A DNA stretch of 64,000 nucleotides, from NCBI GenBank assembly GCA_026988435.1, contig JALSLH010000025.1:1-64000 (forward strand). The letters run 5' to 3'. This DNA is from Methylophaga sp. (lineage in GTDB: Bacteria > Pseudomonadota > Gammaproteobacteria > Nitrosococcales > Methylophagaceae). The notes below the pieces were generated by a model. It was not told the DNA's origin. It saw only the letters and a program-made list of their open reading frames with translations, and ran no database searches. The position numbers and the translations under genes were made by a program. Of this stretch, positions 25,458 through 35,269 are shown piece by piece; positions within the stretch are counted from its first letter, which is position 1, and each line of letters opens with the position of its first letter.

Positions 25458-26942
25458 ATGAGTGGACTATTACCAAGTATTCTTGTTATTGATGATGAGT
25501 TACGCTCAATTGAAACATTAGAACGTATTTTGGATGAATATTTTGATGTACATACAGCGAATAATATTGCTGAGGCTAATAGTATTCTTGAGCGTGAATG
25601 GATCCAAGTCGTATTATGTGATCAACGCATGCCAGATAAAACAGGGGTTGAATTTTGTGCAGAAATTCGGGAACGATGGCCTGAAGTTATTCGTATGATT
25701 ATGTCAGGTTATGCTGATTCTGAAGACATTATTGCAGCCATTAATGAAGGTGGTATTTACCAATATATCAGCAAACCATGGCACCCAGAAGAGGTGATAT
25801 TAAAATTAAAAAATGCGATCGAAATTTTTGAACTACATCGTAAAAATGAACGTTTAGCAATTGAACTTAAATTGCAGCCGAAAACGCTTAAAGAGGCAAT
25901 TGAAGTACAGCGTGAGGCATTACAGGCTCATTTTAGCTGGGATACTATTGTCAGTAGTCCTAATAGTTGTATAAATAAAATTTGTTCTACTGTAAAACAA
26001 ATATCACCTTATGATGTAAACGTTCTGATTATGGGTGAGTCTGGAACGGGTAAAGAACTCTGTGCCCGAGCACTGCATTATAATAGTTTACGACGAGAAG
26101 AACCTTTTGTTGCCGAAAATTGTGGTGCGTTACCGGATGAATTGCTCGAAAGTGAGCTGTTTGGTCATAAACGAGGTGCGTTTACTGGCGCAATCGAAGA
26201 TCGCATTGGCTTATTTGAAAGCGCGCATGGTGGCACGATTTTTCTTGATGAAATCGGTGAAACATCACCTGCGTTTCAGCTAAAACTATTACGTGTATTA
26301 CAAGAAAAAGAGGTACGTCCATTAGGTGTTAATAAAAAGCGCCCGATAGATGTCAGAATTATTGCTGCAACAAATCGGAATTTAGAAGAAGATGTACGTG
26401 AAGGTCGCTTCCGCGAAGATCTCTATTATCGCCTTGCCACTTTCAGTGTGCAGCTACCTCCACTGCGTGATCGGCTTGAAGATATTCCATACCTGGCGTC
26501 TGATATTTTGATTAAAACTCAGGCTGAATTAGGTAAAAAAGTAGATGGTTTTACTGCAGAAGCTCTCGAATGTCTGCAAAAATATCAATGGCCTGGCAAT
26601 GTTAGGGAATTAGAGAATGAAATTAAACGTATGCTTGTGTTAACGCAGAGTTCAAGCTTAGGTGCAGAACTTATGTCGGCTCATGTATTACGCGCTATAC
26701 CGGATGAAATGCGACATGATATGAAGCTGGTTGCCAGTCAGTCTCAAGGTAACTTAAAAGATCGTATTGAACTGCTAGAAGCACATGTCATTAAAGAAAC
26801 CTTAGTTCGTCATCGCTGGAATAAAACTCGTGCTGCCGATGAACTCGGTCTTTCTAGAGTGGGTCTGCGTAGTAAACTAGATCGATATGGACTTGAACCG
26901 GTAGAACAAGACATTGTTCCACTATCTAAAACAGCACCTTAA
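25458..26942 (+). CDS. hupR: HupR/HoxA, NtrC-family sigma-54 activator for hydrogenase genes
   Basis: 494 residues from the ATG at 25458 (an ATG at 25425 overlaps hypB). Receiver domain 1-125 with Asp55 (VVLCDQRMPD). AAA+ domain about 170-405 with GESGTGKE (Walker A) and GAFTGA, the loop that contacts sigma-54. Helix-turn-helix at the end (TRAADELGLSRVGLRSKL). In Rhodobacter and Cupriavidus this regulator activates hydrogenase genes when not phosphorylated, and the kinase turns it off without H2. It should act on the sigma-54 promoter at 19597. Confidence 0.93.
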   Translation: MSGLLPSILVIDDELRSIETLERILDEYFDVHTANNIAEANSILEREWIQVVLCDQRMPDKTGVEFCAEIRERWPEVIRMIMSGYADSEDIIAAINEGGIYQYISKPWHPEEVILKLKNAIEIFELHRKNERLAIELKLQPKTLKEAIEVQREALQAHFSWDTIVSSPNSCINKICSTVKQISPYDVNVLIMGESGTGKELCARALHYNSLRREEPFVAENCGALPDELLESELFGHKRGAFTGAIEDRIGLFESAHGGTIFLDEIGETSPAFQLKLLRVLQEKEVRPLGVNKKRPIDVRIIAATNRNLEEDVREGRFREDLYYRLATFSVQLPPLRDRLEDIPYLASDILIKTQAELGKKVDGFTAEALECLQKYQWPGNVRELENEIKRMLVLTQSSSLGAELMSAHVLRAIPDEMRHDMKLVASQSQGNLKDRIELLEAHVIKETLVRHRWNKTRAADELGLSRVGLRSKLDRYGLEPVEQDIVPLSKTAP

Positions 26943-26962
26943 TATATAAAATAACGACGTTT

Positions 26963-28315
26963 ATGCAAGCATCATTATTAAAATCCAAACTGCGAGAGGT
27001 TGCTGAGTCACAGCAACCAGAAGCATTAATGGGTGACGGTGCCTGGGTCGAAGTTATTCAACAGATGGATGCGATATATACCGATCTTGTTACATCGCAG
27101 ATCGCACTTGAACAGAAAAATACCGAGCTAGAAGAAGCGCATCAATTTATAGAAAGTGTGCTTTCTGCTATGCACAATATCTTGATCGTTACCGATATCA
27201 ATGGAAGTATTTTAAGGGCTAATACGGCGGTTGAAGTGTTAATAGGTAAAACCAGTCTCGAACTTCGCGGTCAGTTATTAGAAAATTTATTCTTAAAATC
27301 AACATCTAATATAAAGTTGGTCAATAAATTATTAGAAAAGATTCATTCGGGTGGATTGTCAGATTGTGAGGTTGAGATCCTGAACAAGGAAGGTGAACCG
27401 GTGCCACTATCTATCACCAGTAAAGCGCACTACGATCACACTGGAAAATTGATAGGTTCTGTTTTAACTGGGCGACCTTTAGTTGAAATTCGCAAGGCTT
27501 ATCTTAAATTAAAAGAAACACATGAAAAATTAAAAACCACACAGCAACAATTATTACAATCAGAGAAAATGGCCTCTTTAGGTCGGCTTATTGCAGGTGT
27601 TGCCCATGAGTTGAATAATCCGATTAGTTTTGTGTTCGGCAATATGTATGCTTTGCAGCGCTATGAAGAACGCTTTCAGCGCTATATCGAAAGTATTCAC
27701 CAAGACATTAGTATTGACGAGCGAGAAAAGTTAAGACGAGAGCTTAAAATTGATCGTATTCTTAAAGATATTCCTTCCTTATTAGAAGGCTCGATAGAAA
27801 GTGCGGGGCGAGTGAAAAATATTGTGCAAGAATTACGGCGTTTTTCGACCCCAAATACTAAAAATAATAGCCCTGTTGATATTGTTAAATTACTAGATAA
27901 AGCCATTCATTTAATCGTTCATTCATCAGCAATAACGCCTGTAATATCAAGTGATATGCCGGATTCATTAATCATCACAGGCAATGAGGGTTATATTCAC
28001 CAGATTATAATTAATTTGTTGCAAAATTCGATAGATGCGATTGAAGATGTGACAAATCCAATGATAGAAGTCGTTGTTAAAAATAACGATAATTTTGTTG
28101 ATATTACAATTCGAGATAATGGATCAGGTATTAGTAAAAAGGATATGGTGTCTATTTTTGATCCATTTTTCACCACGAAACCTGTGGGCAAAGGAACAGG
28201 TTTAGGGCTTTATATCAGTTTTGGACTCGCTACAGAGCAATGTGACGGAAGTTTAGAAGCCACAAATCATGTTGATGGTGGCGCACTCTTTACCTTGAAG
28301 TTACCCAATGTTTAA
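26963..28315 (+). CDS. hupT: HupT/HoxJ sensor histidine kinase of the hydrogen-sensing system
   Basis: 450 residues and no membrane helices. Coiled coil then PAS domain (about 65-180, LIVTDINGSILRANTAVEVL). HisKA with GVAHELNNPISF (phosphorylated His) near residue 215. HATPase with NLLQNSIDAIED, DNGSGI and GTGLGLYIS. In known systems it forms a complex with the HupUV sensor through its PAS part and phosphorylates HupR when H2 is absent. Lies 20 bases after hupR and overlaps hupU by 8 bases. Confidence 0.92.
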   Translation: MQASLLKSKLREVAESQQPEALMGDGAWVEVIQQMDAIYTDLVTSQIALEQKNTELEEAHQFIESVLSAMHNILIVTDINGSILRANTAVEVLIGKTSLELRGQLLENLFLKSTSNIKLVNKLLEKIHSGGLSDCEVEILNKEGEPVPLSITSKAHYDHTGKLIGSVLTGRPLVEIRKAYLKLKETHEKLKTTQQQLLQSEKMASLGRLIAGVAHELNNPISFVFGNMYALQRYEERFQRYIESIHQDISIDEREKLRRELKIDRILKDIPSLLEGSIESAGRVKNIVQELRRFSTPNTKNNSPVDIVKLLDKAIHLIVHSSAITPVISSDMPDSLIITGNEGYIHQIIINLLQNSIDAIEDVTNPMIEVVVKNNDNFVDITIRDNGSGISKKDMVSIFDPFFTTKPVGKGTGLGLYISFGLATEQCDGSLEATNHVDGGALFTLKLPNV

Positions 28316-29303
28316 TGTGCTATGGCTACAATCAGGTGGCTGTGGTGGCTGTAGTATATCGCTATTAAATGCCGAGTCACCAGATGTTTTAACACGATTT
28401 AAAAGTGCTGATATTAATGTGCTATGGCATCCATCTTTAAGTGAAGCTTCAGTCGATGAGTTTTTACAACTACTAGACGATATTATTACAGATAAGATCC
28501 ACCTAGATGCGCTATGCCTTGAAGGTTCGGTAATGAAGGGGCCTAATGGAACAGGGCGATTTCATATGCTTGCTGGCACGGGTAAATCAATGATGTCATG
28601 GTTGAATGAATTATCAGAAAAAGCAGATTACACACTCGCTATGGGCTCATGTGCTGCTTTTGGTGGCGTTACGGCTGCGGGTAATAATCCGGGAGAGGCA
28701 TGCGGCCTACAATATGATGGCCAAATATCAGGCGGATTGTTAGGCGAGCAATGGCAATCATCTAAAGGCTTCCCTGTTATTAATGTTGCGGGTTGTCCGA
28801 CCCATCCTGATTGGGTCACTGATGTGCTGATGCAATTAGCTTTAGGCGACTTACAGTATGCAGATTTAGATGAGCTAAATCGCCCGAGAGCCTATACCGA
28901 TCATTTGGTACATCATGGCTGTGCCCGCAATGAATATTATGAATACAAGGCCAGTGCTGAAACATTAGGCGATATAGGCTGCATGATGGAGCATAAAGGT
29001 TGTCTTGGTACTCAAGCACGAGCAGATTGTAATATTCGGCCATGGAACGGAGGCGGCTCATGTTTGAAAGGCGGGTATCCCTGTATAAATTGTACTGCCC
29101 CAGAATTTGAAAAACCTCGATTAAGTTTTACTGAAACACCTAAGATAGCAGGAATACCTGTTGGCTTGCCAACAGATATGCCAAAAGCGTGGTTCGTTGC
29201 GCTGGCCTCACTTTCAAAAGCGGCTACACCTAAACGCTTAAAAGATAATGCCACAGCTAGCCAGATCATTACCCCTCCCGGAAAGCGAAAGGAAAGACCA
29301 TGA
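28308..29303 (+). CDS. hupU: regulatory (H2-sensing) hydrogenase small subunit HupU/HoxB
   Basis: 331 residues. No Tat signal peptide, so it stays in the cytoplasm. Proximal cluster cysteines in SGGCGGCS, GSCAAFGG and AGCPTHPDW; medial/distal ligands in HHGCARNEYY, GCMMEHKGC and YPCINCTAP. Together with HupV it senses H2 and signals to HupT. Standard four-cysteine proximal arrangement, unlike HupS in this window. Confidence 0.93.
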   Translation: MFNVLWLQSGGCGGCSISLLNAESPDVLTRFKSADINVLWHPSLSEASVDEFLQLLDDIITDKIHLDALCLEGSVMKGPNGTGRFHMLAGTGKSMMSWLNELSEKADYTLAMGSCAAFGGVTAAGNNPGEACGLQYDGQISGGLLGEQWQSSKGFPVINVAGCPTHPDWVTDVLMQLALGDLQYADLDELNRPRAYTDHLVHHGCARNEYYEYKASAETLGDIGCMMEHKGCLGTQARADCNIRPWNGGGSCLKGGYPCINCTAPEFEKPRLSFTETPKIAGIPVGLPTDMPKAWFVALASLSKAATPKRLKDNATASQIITPPGKRKERP

Positions 29304-30751
29304 CACGTAAAATTTATGGCCCTTTTAATCGAGTAGAAGGAGATCTTGAACTAGAGGTAGAAATTACCGATGGAGTAGTCAGTAAAGCATGGGTTAACTC
29401 ACCGCTTTATCGAGGTTTTGAGCAGATTATGCAAGATAAGCCGCCAATGGATGCTTTGATCTATACGCCAAGGATCTGTGGCATTTGTTCTGTATCTCAA
29501 TCTATAGCATGTGCTAACGCCTTGGCAGATGCTCAGGGTATTAAGGCTGAATCAAATGGGCAGTTAGCCAGTAATATTATTCTAGCCTGTGAGAATATGG
29601 CGGATCATCTTACTCATTTTTACTTGTTTTTTATGCCTGATTTTGCGCGTGATGAATATCAGCAAAGAAGTTGGTATGCTGATATTGAGCCGCGCTTTCG
29701 TGCACAGATTGGCACAGCAACGAATACCATGTTAAAAGCACGTGCTGAGTTCATACATATAACAGGTATATTGGCAGGAAAATGGCCACATACTTTGAGT
29801 ATTCAACCGGGCGGAACAACTACAACAGCGAGTGCTTCTGACAAAGTTAAATTATTAGCCATATTAATGAGTTTCCGACAGTTTCTTGAAACGCAACTTT
29901 TCGCGGATACTTTAGAGAATGTCATTCAACTAGCGAGTGAAAACGAACTTAAGCTATGGGCGGATAGTCATGCACAGGCTGATTTTTCTCGATTTTTACA
30001 CCTTGCCGATGATTTAGAGTTGAATAACTCGGGAAAAATAGATGCACATTTTATGAGTTATGGTGCATATGGTTTTGAAGACCAATTTCTATTTCCACAA
30101 GGGATCTGGACTGGAGACAGCGGATCAATAACATCGCTCAATACCCAGCTAATACGAGAAGACTTGAGTCATAGTTGGATGTTGTCGCAACAGAAACCTG
30201 CTCACCCGTATAAAGGAAAAACGTTACCTGACCCAGAACAGCTAGAGGGCTACAGTTGGTGTAAAGCTCCCCGTTATGATGAACGCGTAATTGAAGTGGG
30301 CGCGTTAGCACGCCAAACAATGTCGCAACATCCCTTAATACTAGATTTAGTAAAAAGCAATCAGAGCAATGTTGTCAATCGTATTGTTGCTCGTATGCTA
30401 GAGCTTGCACGAGTTATACCCGAAATGGAAAACTGGTGTAAACAAATCAAACCAAATGAACCGTTCTGTATTCAAGCTGATATGCCTGACGAAGCAGAAG
30501 GGCAAGGTCTTGTCGAAGCGGCGCGGGGTAGCTTAGGTCATTGGATCCGTATTGAGCAAGGAAAAATTAATAATTATCAGATTGTTGCACCAACAACATG
30601 GAATTTTTCTCCTAGAGATAAAGATAATGTTGCAGGTGCGCTTGAACAGGCATTGCTGGGGACACCTGTAGAAGAGCATGGAAATAAGGCGGTTTTAATT
30701 CAACATATTGTACGATCGTTTGATCCCTGCATGGTATGTACGGTTCATTAA
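29300..30751 (+). CDS. hupV: regulatory (H2-sensing) hydrogenase large subunit HupV/HoxC
   Basis: 483 residues. N-terminal motif RICGICSVSQS, C-terminal DPCMVCTVH, at which the protein ends. There is no cleavable tail, which is the hallmark of sensor hydrogenases and means no endopeptidase is needed. Overlaps hupU by 4 bases. Metal centre is made by the Hyp proteins encoded around it. Confidence 0.94.
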   Translation: MTRKIYGPFNRVEGDLELEVEITDGVVSKAWVNSPLYRGFEQIMQDKPPMDALIYTPRICGICSVSQSIACANALADAQGIKAESNGQLASNIILACENMADHLTHFYLFFMPDFARDEYQQRSWYADIEPRFRAQIGTATNTMLKARAEFIHITGILAGKWPHTLSIQPGGTTTTASASDKVKLLAILMSFRQFLETQLFADTLENVIQLASENELKLWADSHAQADFSRFLHLADDLELNNSGKIDAHFMSYGAYGFEDQFLFPQGIWTGDSGSITSLNTQLIREDLSHSWMLSQQKPAHPYKGKTLPDPEQLEGYSWCKAPRYDERVIEVGALARQTMSQHPLILDLVKSNQSNVVNRIVARMLELARVIPEMENWCKQIKPNEPFCIQADMPDEAEGQGLVEAARGSLGHWIRIEQGKINNYQIVAPTTWNFSPRDKDNVAGALEQALLGTPVEEHGNKAVLIQHIVRSFDPCMVCTVH

Positions 30752-30773
30752 TGATGTCACTGCAAAGTAATAG

Positions 30774-30795
30774 TACACTTTTGTTGAAAAGTGTA
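30774..30795. other. perfect stem-loop between hupV and hypF
   Basis: TACACTTTT and AAAAGTGTA flank a 4-base loop (GTTG). The stem is A/T-rich and lacks a T run, so it may be a weak terminator, an mRNA processing signal or an operator ahead of hypF. Confidence 0.4.
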
Positions 30796-30832
30796 ATAAT
30801 ATATTTCATTATTGGTTTTTGAGGAGTATCAG

Positions 30833-33193
30833 TTGCAAAAAGAAAGCATTACTTGCTCCAATACAATTCATGCCGAACACATTCATATACACGGCATTGT
30901 TCAGGGCGTGGGATTTCGCCCAACGGTTTGGCATTTAGCGAAACGATTTGAGCTAACTGGTAATGTTAGTAATGATGGTGATGGCGTTGTTATTAAGGTG
31001 CAGGGGTTAGATGCTGCTATCGATACGTTTGTTCAATGTTTGAGTAATGAAAAACCTGCACTAGCACGAATAGATTCAATAGAGCGGCGAGTACACACTA
31101 TCTCGCCTAGTTTAGACAATGATTTTGAGATTATTTCTTCCACACACTCCATCGCCAATACAGGTGTAACAGCCGATGCCGCAACATGCGACAAATGTAT
31201 AGAAGATATCTTAGATCCTACTAATCGCCGCTATGCTTATCCTTTTACTAACTGTACGCATTGCGGTCCTCGGCTAAGTATTGTTAGAGGTATTCCATAT
31301 GATCGGGCGCAAACGACCATGGCTGAATTTACCCTGTGTCCTAGCTGTCAAGATGAATATAATTCAGCAGATAATCGTCGTTTTCATGCTCAACCTAATG
31401 CGTGTCCCGACTGTGGGCCTGAATGCTGGTTAACAGATAAAAATGGAAAGAAACTTACCACTAGATCTGTCGTTTCTGATGCTGCAACATATATAAAGGA
31501 ACACTTTATTGTTGCCATCAAGGGCATTGGTGGTTTTCACTTAGCTATTGATGCTTGTAATGAAGCAGTGGTACAGCGATTACGAAACCGAAAACAACGT
31601 CCAAGTAAGCCTTTTGCTTTAATGGCCAAAAATATGGCAATGATTGAGCAATATTGTCATGTTGATGAACAAGAACGGGCGTTATTGACAAGTAGTGCCG
31701 CGCCGGTTGTTTTATTAGAAAAAAAGCCGCAAACAGCGTTAGCTAATAATATTGCTCCAGGGCACAATACGCTCGGTTTTATGCTGCCTTATAGTCCACT
31801 GCATCATTTGCTACTCAACGATATCGATCACCCAATAGTTTTAACGTCAGCAAATACGGCACATGAACCACAATGTATTAATAACGATGATGCGTTAACA
31901 CGGTTAGCTAATATTGCAGATTATTTTTTGCTTCATAATCGTGATATTGAAAATCGTGTTGATGACTCGGTGATGCGGATAATGGCGGGACAACCGCAGT
32001 TTTTGCGTCGTGGCAGAGGCTTTGCACCACATTCAATTGTTTTGCCCGATGACTTTAAGAGTGCGCCACAGATTTTAGCCATGGGTGGTGAATTAAAAAA
32101 TACCTTTTGTTTGCTCAACAATAGTCAGGCTATATTATCTCAGCACATTGGTGATCTTGAAAATTACCCAACTTATGAAAACTATCGACATACTATTACT
32201 TTATACCAAACGCTATTTCAGCATCAGGCTAGTCAATTAGCTGTTGATGCACATCCTGAATATCTCTCTAATAAGGCAGGGTGTGAAATTGCTGACGAAC
32301 AAGCGATAGAATTACAACTTATCCAACATCACCATGCTCACATAGCATCTTGTCTAGCAGATAACGACTATCCATTTGAAGGCGAACCTGTTTTGGGCGT
32401 GGTATTGGATGGCTTGGGCTTTGGCGATGATGGGAATCTTTGGGGCGGTGAGTTTTTAATAGCTGATTATGCACACAGTGAGCGAATGGCGCATTTTAAA
32501 CCCGTCGCTTTATTAGGTGGAACAGTTGCCATGAAACAACCATGGCGCAATACCTATGCACATTTACAGGCATGTTTAGGCTGGGATTGGGTCAGCAAAC
32601 ATTATGCTGAATTAGACCTTGTGCAGATGCTATCACAAAAACCATTAGCGACTTTTAATGCGATGCTTGAAAAAAAGTTGAATTGCCCATTAGCTTCATC
32701 GGCTGGACGTTTATTTGATGCGGTTGCTGCTGCAGTGGGTATTTGTTCTGAGAAGATCCAGTATGAAGGGCAGGCTGCTATTGAATTAGAAGCGTGTATT
32801 ACAGAACAAGCATGGCTCGAAGCAGGGCAAGCAGCGTATCCTTTTTTGCTAGAAGAAGGTGTGCTTGATCCTGCTCCTATGTGGAAGGCGTTATTAAATG
32901 ATTTATCAAATGTGACAGATCTCGCCATTATTTCTGCACGATTTCATAAAGGTTTATCACTGGCGGTTCAGCAATTAGCTATTGAGTTGGCTAATAATAA
33001 TAAGATTAATACAATTGCTTTATCCGGTGGCGTTTTTCAAAATAAAACCTTATTTGAAGATGTGAAACAAGGTTTAGGGCAACAGTTTAGGGTGCTGACA
33101 CATAAAAATGTGCCAGCAAATGATGGTGGACTTTCACTTGGTCAGGCTGTTATTGCCGCAACAAGAATTATGAGGAAACAACAATGTGTTTAG
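30833..33193 (+). CDS. hypF: HypF, carbamoyltransferase for cyanide ligand synthesis
   Basis: 786 residues. It makes the thiocarboxamide on HypE from carbamoyl phosphate. Acylphosphatase domain at about 10-95 (GIVQGVGFRP), two zinc fingers (CDKC...CTHC and CPSC...CPDC), YrdC-like domain about 195-385, and Kae1-like domain with HHHAHIASC and DAHPEYLS. Start: TTG at 30833, 6 bases after GAGGAG; another TTG at 30812 would place the ribosome site inside the gene. Confidence 0.95.
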   Translation: MQKESITCSNTIHAEHIHIHGIVQGVGFRPTVWHLAKRFELTGNVSNDGDGVVIKVQGLDAAIDTFVQCLSNEKPALARIDSIERRVHTISPSLDNDFEIISSTHSIANTGVTADAATCDKCIEDILDPTNRRYAYPFTNCTHCGPRLSIVRGIPYDRAQTTMAEFTLCPSCQDEYNSADNRRFHAQPNACPDCGPECWLTDKNGKKLTTRSVVSDAATYIKEHFIVAIKGIGGFHLAIDACNEAVVQRLRNRKQRPSKPFALMAKNMAMIEQYCHVDEQERALLTSSAAPVVLLEKKPQTALANNIAPGHNTLGFMLPYSPLHHLLLNDIDHPIVLTSANTAHEPQCINNDDALTRLANIADYFLLHNRDIENRVDDSVMRIMAGQPQFLRRGRGFAPHSIVLPDDFKSAPQILAMGGELKNTFCLLNNSQAILSQHIGDLENYPTYENYRHTITLYQTLFQHQASQLAVDAHPEYLSNKAGCEIADEQAIELQLIQHHHAHIASCLADNDYPFEGEPVLGVVLDGLGFGDDGNLWGGEFLIADYAHSERMAHFKPVALLGGTVAMKQPWRNTYAHLQACLGWDWVSKHYAELDLVQMLSQKPLATFNAMLEKKLNCPLASSAGRLFDAVAAAVGICSEKIQYEGQAAIELEACITEQAWLEAGQAAYPFLLEEGVLDPAPMWKALLNDLSNVTDLAIISARFHKGLSLAVQQLAIELANNNKINTIALSGGVFQNKTLFEDVKQGLGQQFRVLTHKNVPANDGGLSLGQAVIAATRIMRKQQCV

Positions 33194-33462
33194 GTATACC
33201 CGGTCAGATTATTGAAATAACAGATGCAGAACGTCTTTTGGCAAAAGTAGATGTATCAGGCGTGAAGCGTGAAGTGAATATTGCCTGTATTGTCAGTGAG
33301 GATCATCCTGTCGATGCGTGTATTGGAGATTGGGTGTTGGTGCATGTCGGTTTTGCCATGAGCCGAATTGATGAAGATGAAGCAAGCCGAACATTACAAA
33401 TTTTAGAAGAGCTTGGTGAGGTTCAAGAAGAGTTAGAAGCGATGCAACAAGGTGCGCAATAA
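33184..33462 (+). CDS. hypC: HypC, hydrogenase maturation chaperone
   Basis: 92 residues, beginning MCLGIPGQI with the essential Cys2. It carries the Fe(CN)2CO unit with HypD to the large subunit. Second HypC-family gene in the window, next to HupF at 20544. Overlaps hypF by 10 bases. A glutamate-rich tail. Confidence 0.95.
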   Translation: MCLGIPGQIIEITDAERLLAKVDVSGVKREVNIACIVSEDHPVDACIGDWVLVHVGFAMSRIDEDEASRTLQILEELGEVQEELEAMQQGAQ

Positions 33463-33464
33463 GC

Positions 33465-34148
33465 ATGAGTGAGACTGACAATAAACAGCACTTGCAGGAT
33501 TTATATCCTTTTTTGCACAATAAGTCTAAAGATCCCGAGCAGGATCAAATAGGATTATTGGAGTCAATCAAACAAAAATCGAATGAAAGTATCGATATTA
33601 AGCGTCGATTCTTTGCCAATCATTCTGAGGCTTTACTTGATGCCGCGCGGGCAATTGCGGGTGTCTATAAAAATAAAGGCCGGATGTATGCCATGGGCAA
33701 TGGCGGTTCAAGTTGTGATGCTTCCCATTTCTGTGTGGAATTTCAGCATCCAGTCACAGCCGGTCGTCCCGCCTTAGCAGCAATGAATTTATTGGCTGAT
33801 ACGGCAATGAATTCAGCGGTATCAAATGATGTTGGCTATCAACATATTTTTGTTAGGCAACTCAATGCTCATGCTAGAGAAGGTGATGGCTTGATGGGGT
33901 TTTCAACCAGTGGCTGTTCAGAGAATATGATGGCAGCCTATGCAAAAGCTAAGGAAATGAAACTGGTGACTTTAGGGCTTGTTGGTGGAAATGGTGGCGA
34001 TATGAAATCAAGTGGTTTGCTTGATCATTGTCTTATTGTTGACAGTGATTCGATACACCGTATTCAAGAAGTACATGTGGCGTGTTATCACATTATTTGG
34101 GATTTGGTACATACATTATTAGCGGATAGTCGAGGAAAAGTAACATGA
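33465..34148 (+). CDS. SIS-domain protein of the GmhA/DiaA (phosphoheptose isomerase-like) family
   Basis: 227 residues. One SIS domain about 45-220 with AMGNGGSSCDASHFCVEF (sugar-phosphate and metal His/Glu as in GmhA), FSTSGCSENMMAAY and RIQEVHVACYHIIWDLVH (Gln/Glu/His as in GmhA). The two extra cysteines in SSCDASHFC are unusual. GmhA converts sedoheptulose 7-phosphate to a heptose 7-phosphate for lipopolysaccharide. Here the gene is set between hypC and hypD, 2 bases after one and overlapping the other by 4, which suggests a role tied to hydrogenase maturation or to Calvin-cycle sugar phosphates. Role unproven. Confidence 0.8.
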   Translation: MSETDNKQHLQDLYPFLHNKSKDPEQDQIGLLESIKQKSNESIDIKRRFFANHSEALLDAARAIAGVYKNKGRMYAMGNGGSSCDASHFCVEFQHPVTAGRPALAAMNLLADTAMNSAVSNDVGYQHIFVRQLNAHAREGDGLMGFSTSGCSENMMAAYAKAKEMKLVTLGLVGGNGGDMKSSGLLDHCLIVDSDSIHRIQEVHVACYHIIWDLVHTLLADSRGKVT

Positions 34149-35269
34149 AGTTTGTTGATGAATTCCGTGATACGGAAAAAGCAAAAACACTGACTAAAGC
34201 AATTCATGAAATTGCTAAAAACTTAGAGCCAAGGTTAACAAAACCATTACAAATAATGGAGTTCTGTGGCGGACATACTCATACTATTTTTCGTTATGGT
34301 ATTGAACAAATGTTGCCTGATAATATCGAGATGGTGCATGGGCCAGGTTGTCCTGTTTGTGTGCTTCCGATGGGGCGTGTTGATGACTGTGTTGCTTTAG
34401 CTGAAAATCCTGACGTTATTTTCACTACTTTTGGTGATGCCATGCGTGTGCCAGGCTCGAAGAAAAGCTTATTACAGGCCAAAGCAGATGGAGCGGATAT
34501 ACGTATGACCTATTCACCAATGGATGCTTTGAATCTTGCGCGTAAAAATCCTGATAAAGAAGTGATATTTTTTGGTTTGGGTTTTGAAACTACCATGCCG
34601 AGTAGTGCCTTTACGGTGTTACAAGCTGAGCGTGAGGGCATCAGCAATTTTTCTTTGTTTTGTAATCATATTACGACTGTACCGACTATTAAAGCGGTAT
34701 TAGATTCACCTGATATGCGATTGGATGGTTTTCTTGCTCCGGGTCATGTGGCAATGGTGACGGGTGAGCGACCTTTTGATTTTATTGCCTTGGATTATCA
34801 TAAACCGATTGTTATTACAGGCTTTGAACCGCTCGATATCTTGCAATCGTTGTGGATGGTCTTGCAGCAAATTGAACAGGGTAAAAGCGTGGTTGAAAAT
34901 CAATACAAGCGGATTGTACAGCCTAATGGTAATACGCCAGCATTAGAAGCGATTAGTCAGGTGTTTGAAATTAGAGAGTTTTTTGAATGGCGTGGTTTGG
35001 GTTCTATTGATCATTCAGGTGTGCGAATGAAAGAAGCGTATGCGGCTTTTGATGCGGAACAAAAATTTTCGGTACCCAACCTAAAAATTGCTGATCCAAA
35101 ATCCTGTCAATGTGGTGAAGTAGTGAAAGGCGTGATTAAACCATGGGATTGTAAAATATTTGGTACAAAATGTAATCCTGAAAACCCGATGGGGGCGTTG
35201 ATGGTGTCAAGTGAAGGTGCTTGTGCCGCTTACTTTAACAATGGCTATCATGAGAAGAAAAGAGCATGA
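34145..35269 (+). CDS. hypD: HypD, Fe(CN)2CO scaffold enzyme
   Basis: 374 residues. Conserved motifs FCGGHTHT, GPGCPVC (redox cysteines) and the C-terminal [4Fe-4S] ligands in CQCGEV, FGTKCNPENP and EGACAAY. With HypC it builds the iron unit of the active site. Overlaps the SIS gene and hypE by 4 bases each. Confidence 0.96.
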   Translation: MKFVDEFRDTEKAKTLTKAIHEIAKNLEPRLTKPLQIMEFCGGHTHTIFRYGIEQMLPDNIEMVHGPGCPVCVLPMGRVDDCVALAENPDVIFTTFGDAMRVPGSKKSLLQAKADGADIRMTYSPMDALNLARKNPDKEVIFFGLGFETTMPSSAFTVLQAEREGISNFSLFCNHITTVPTIKAVLDSPDMRLDGFLAPGHVAMVTGERPFDFIALDYHKPIVITGFEPLDILQSLWMVLQQIEQGKSVVENQYKRIVQPNGNTPALEAISQVFEIREFFEWRGLGSIDHSGVRMKEAYAAFDAEQKFSVPNLKIADPKSCQCGEVVKGVIKPWDCKIFGTKCNPENPMGALMVSSEGACAAYFNNGYHEKKRA

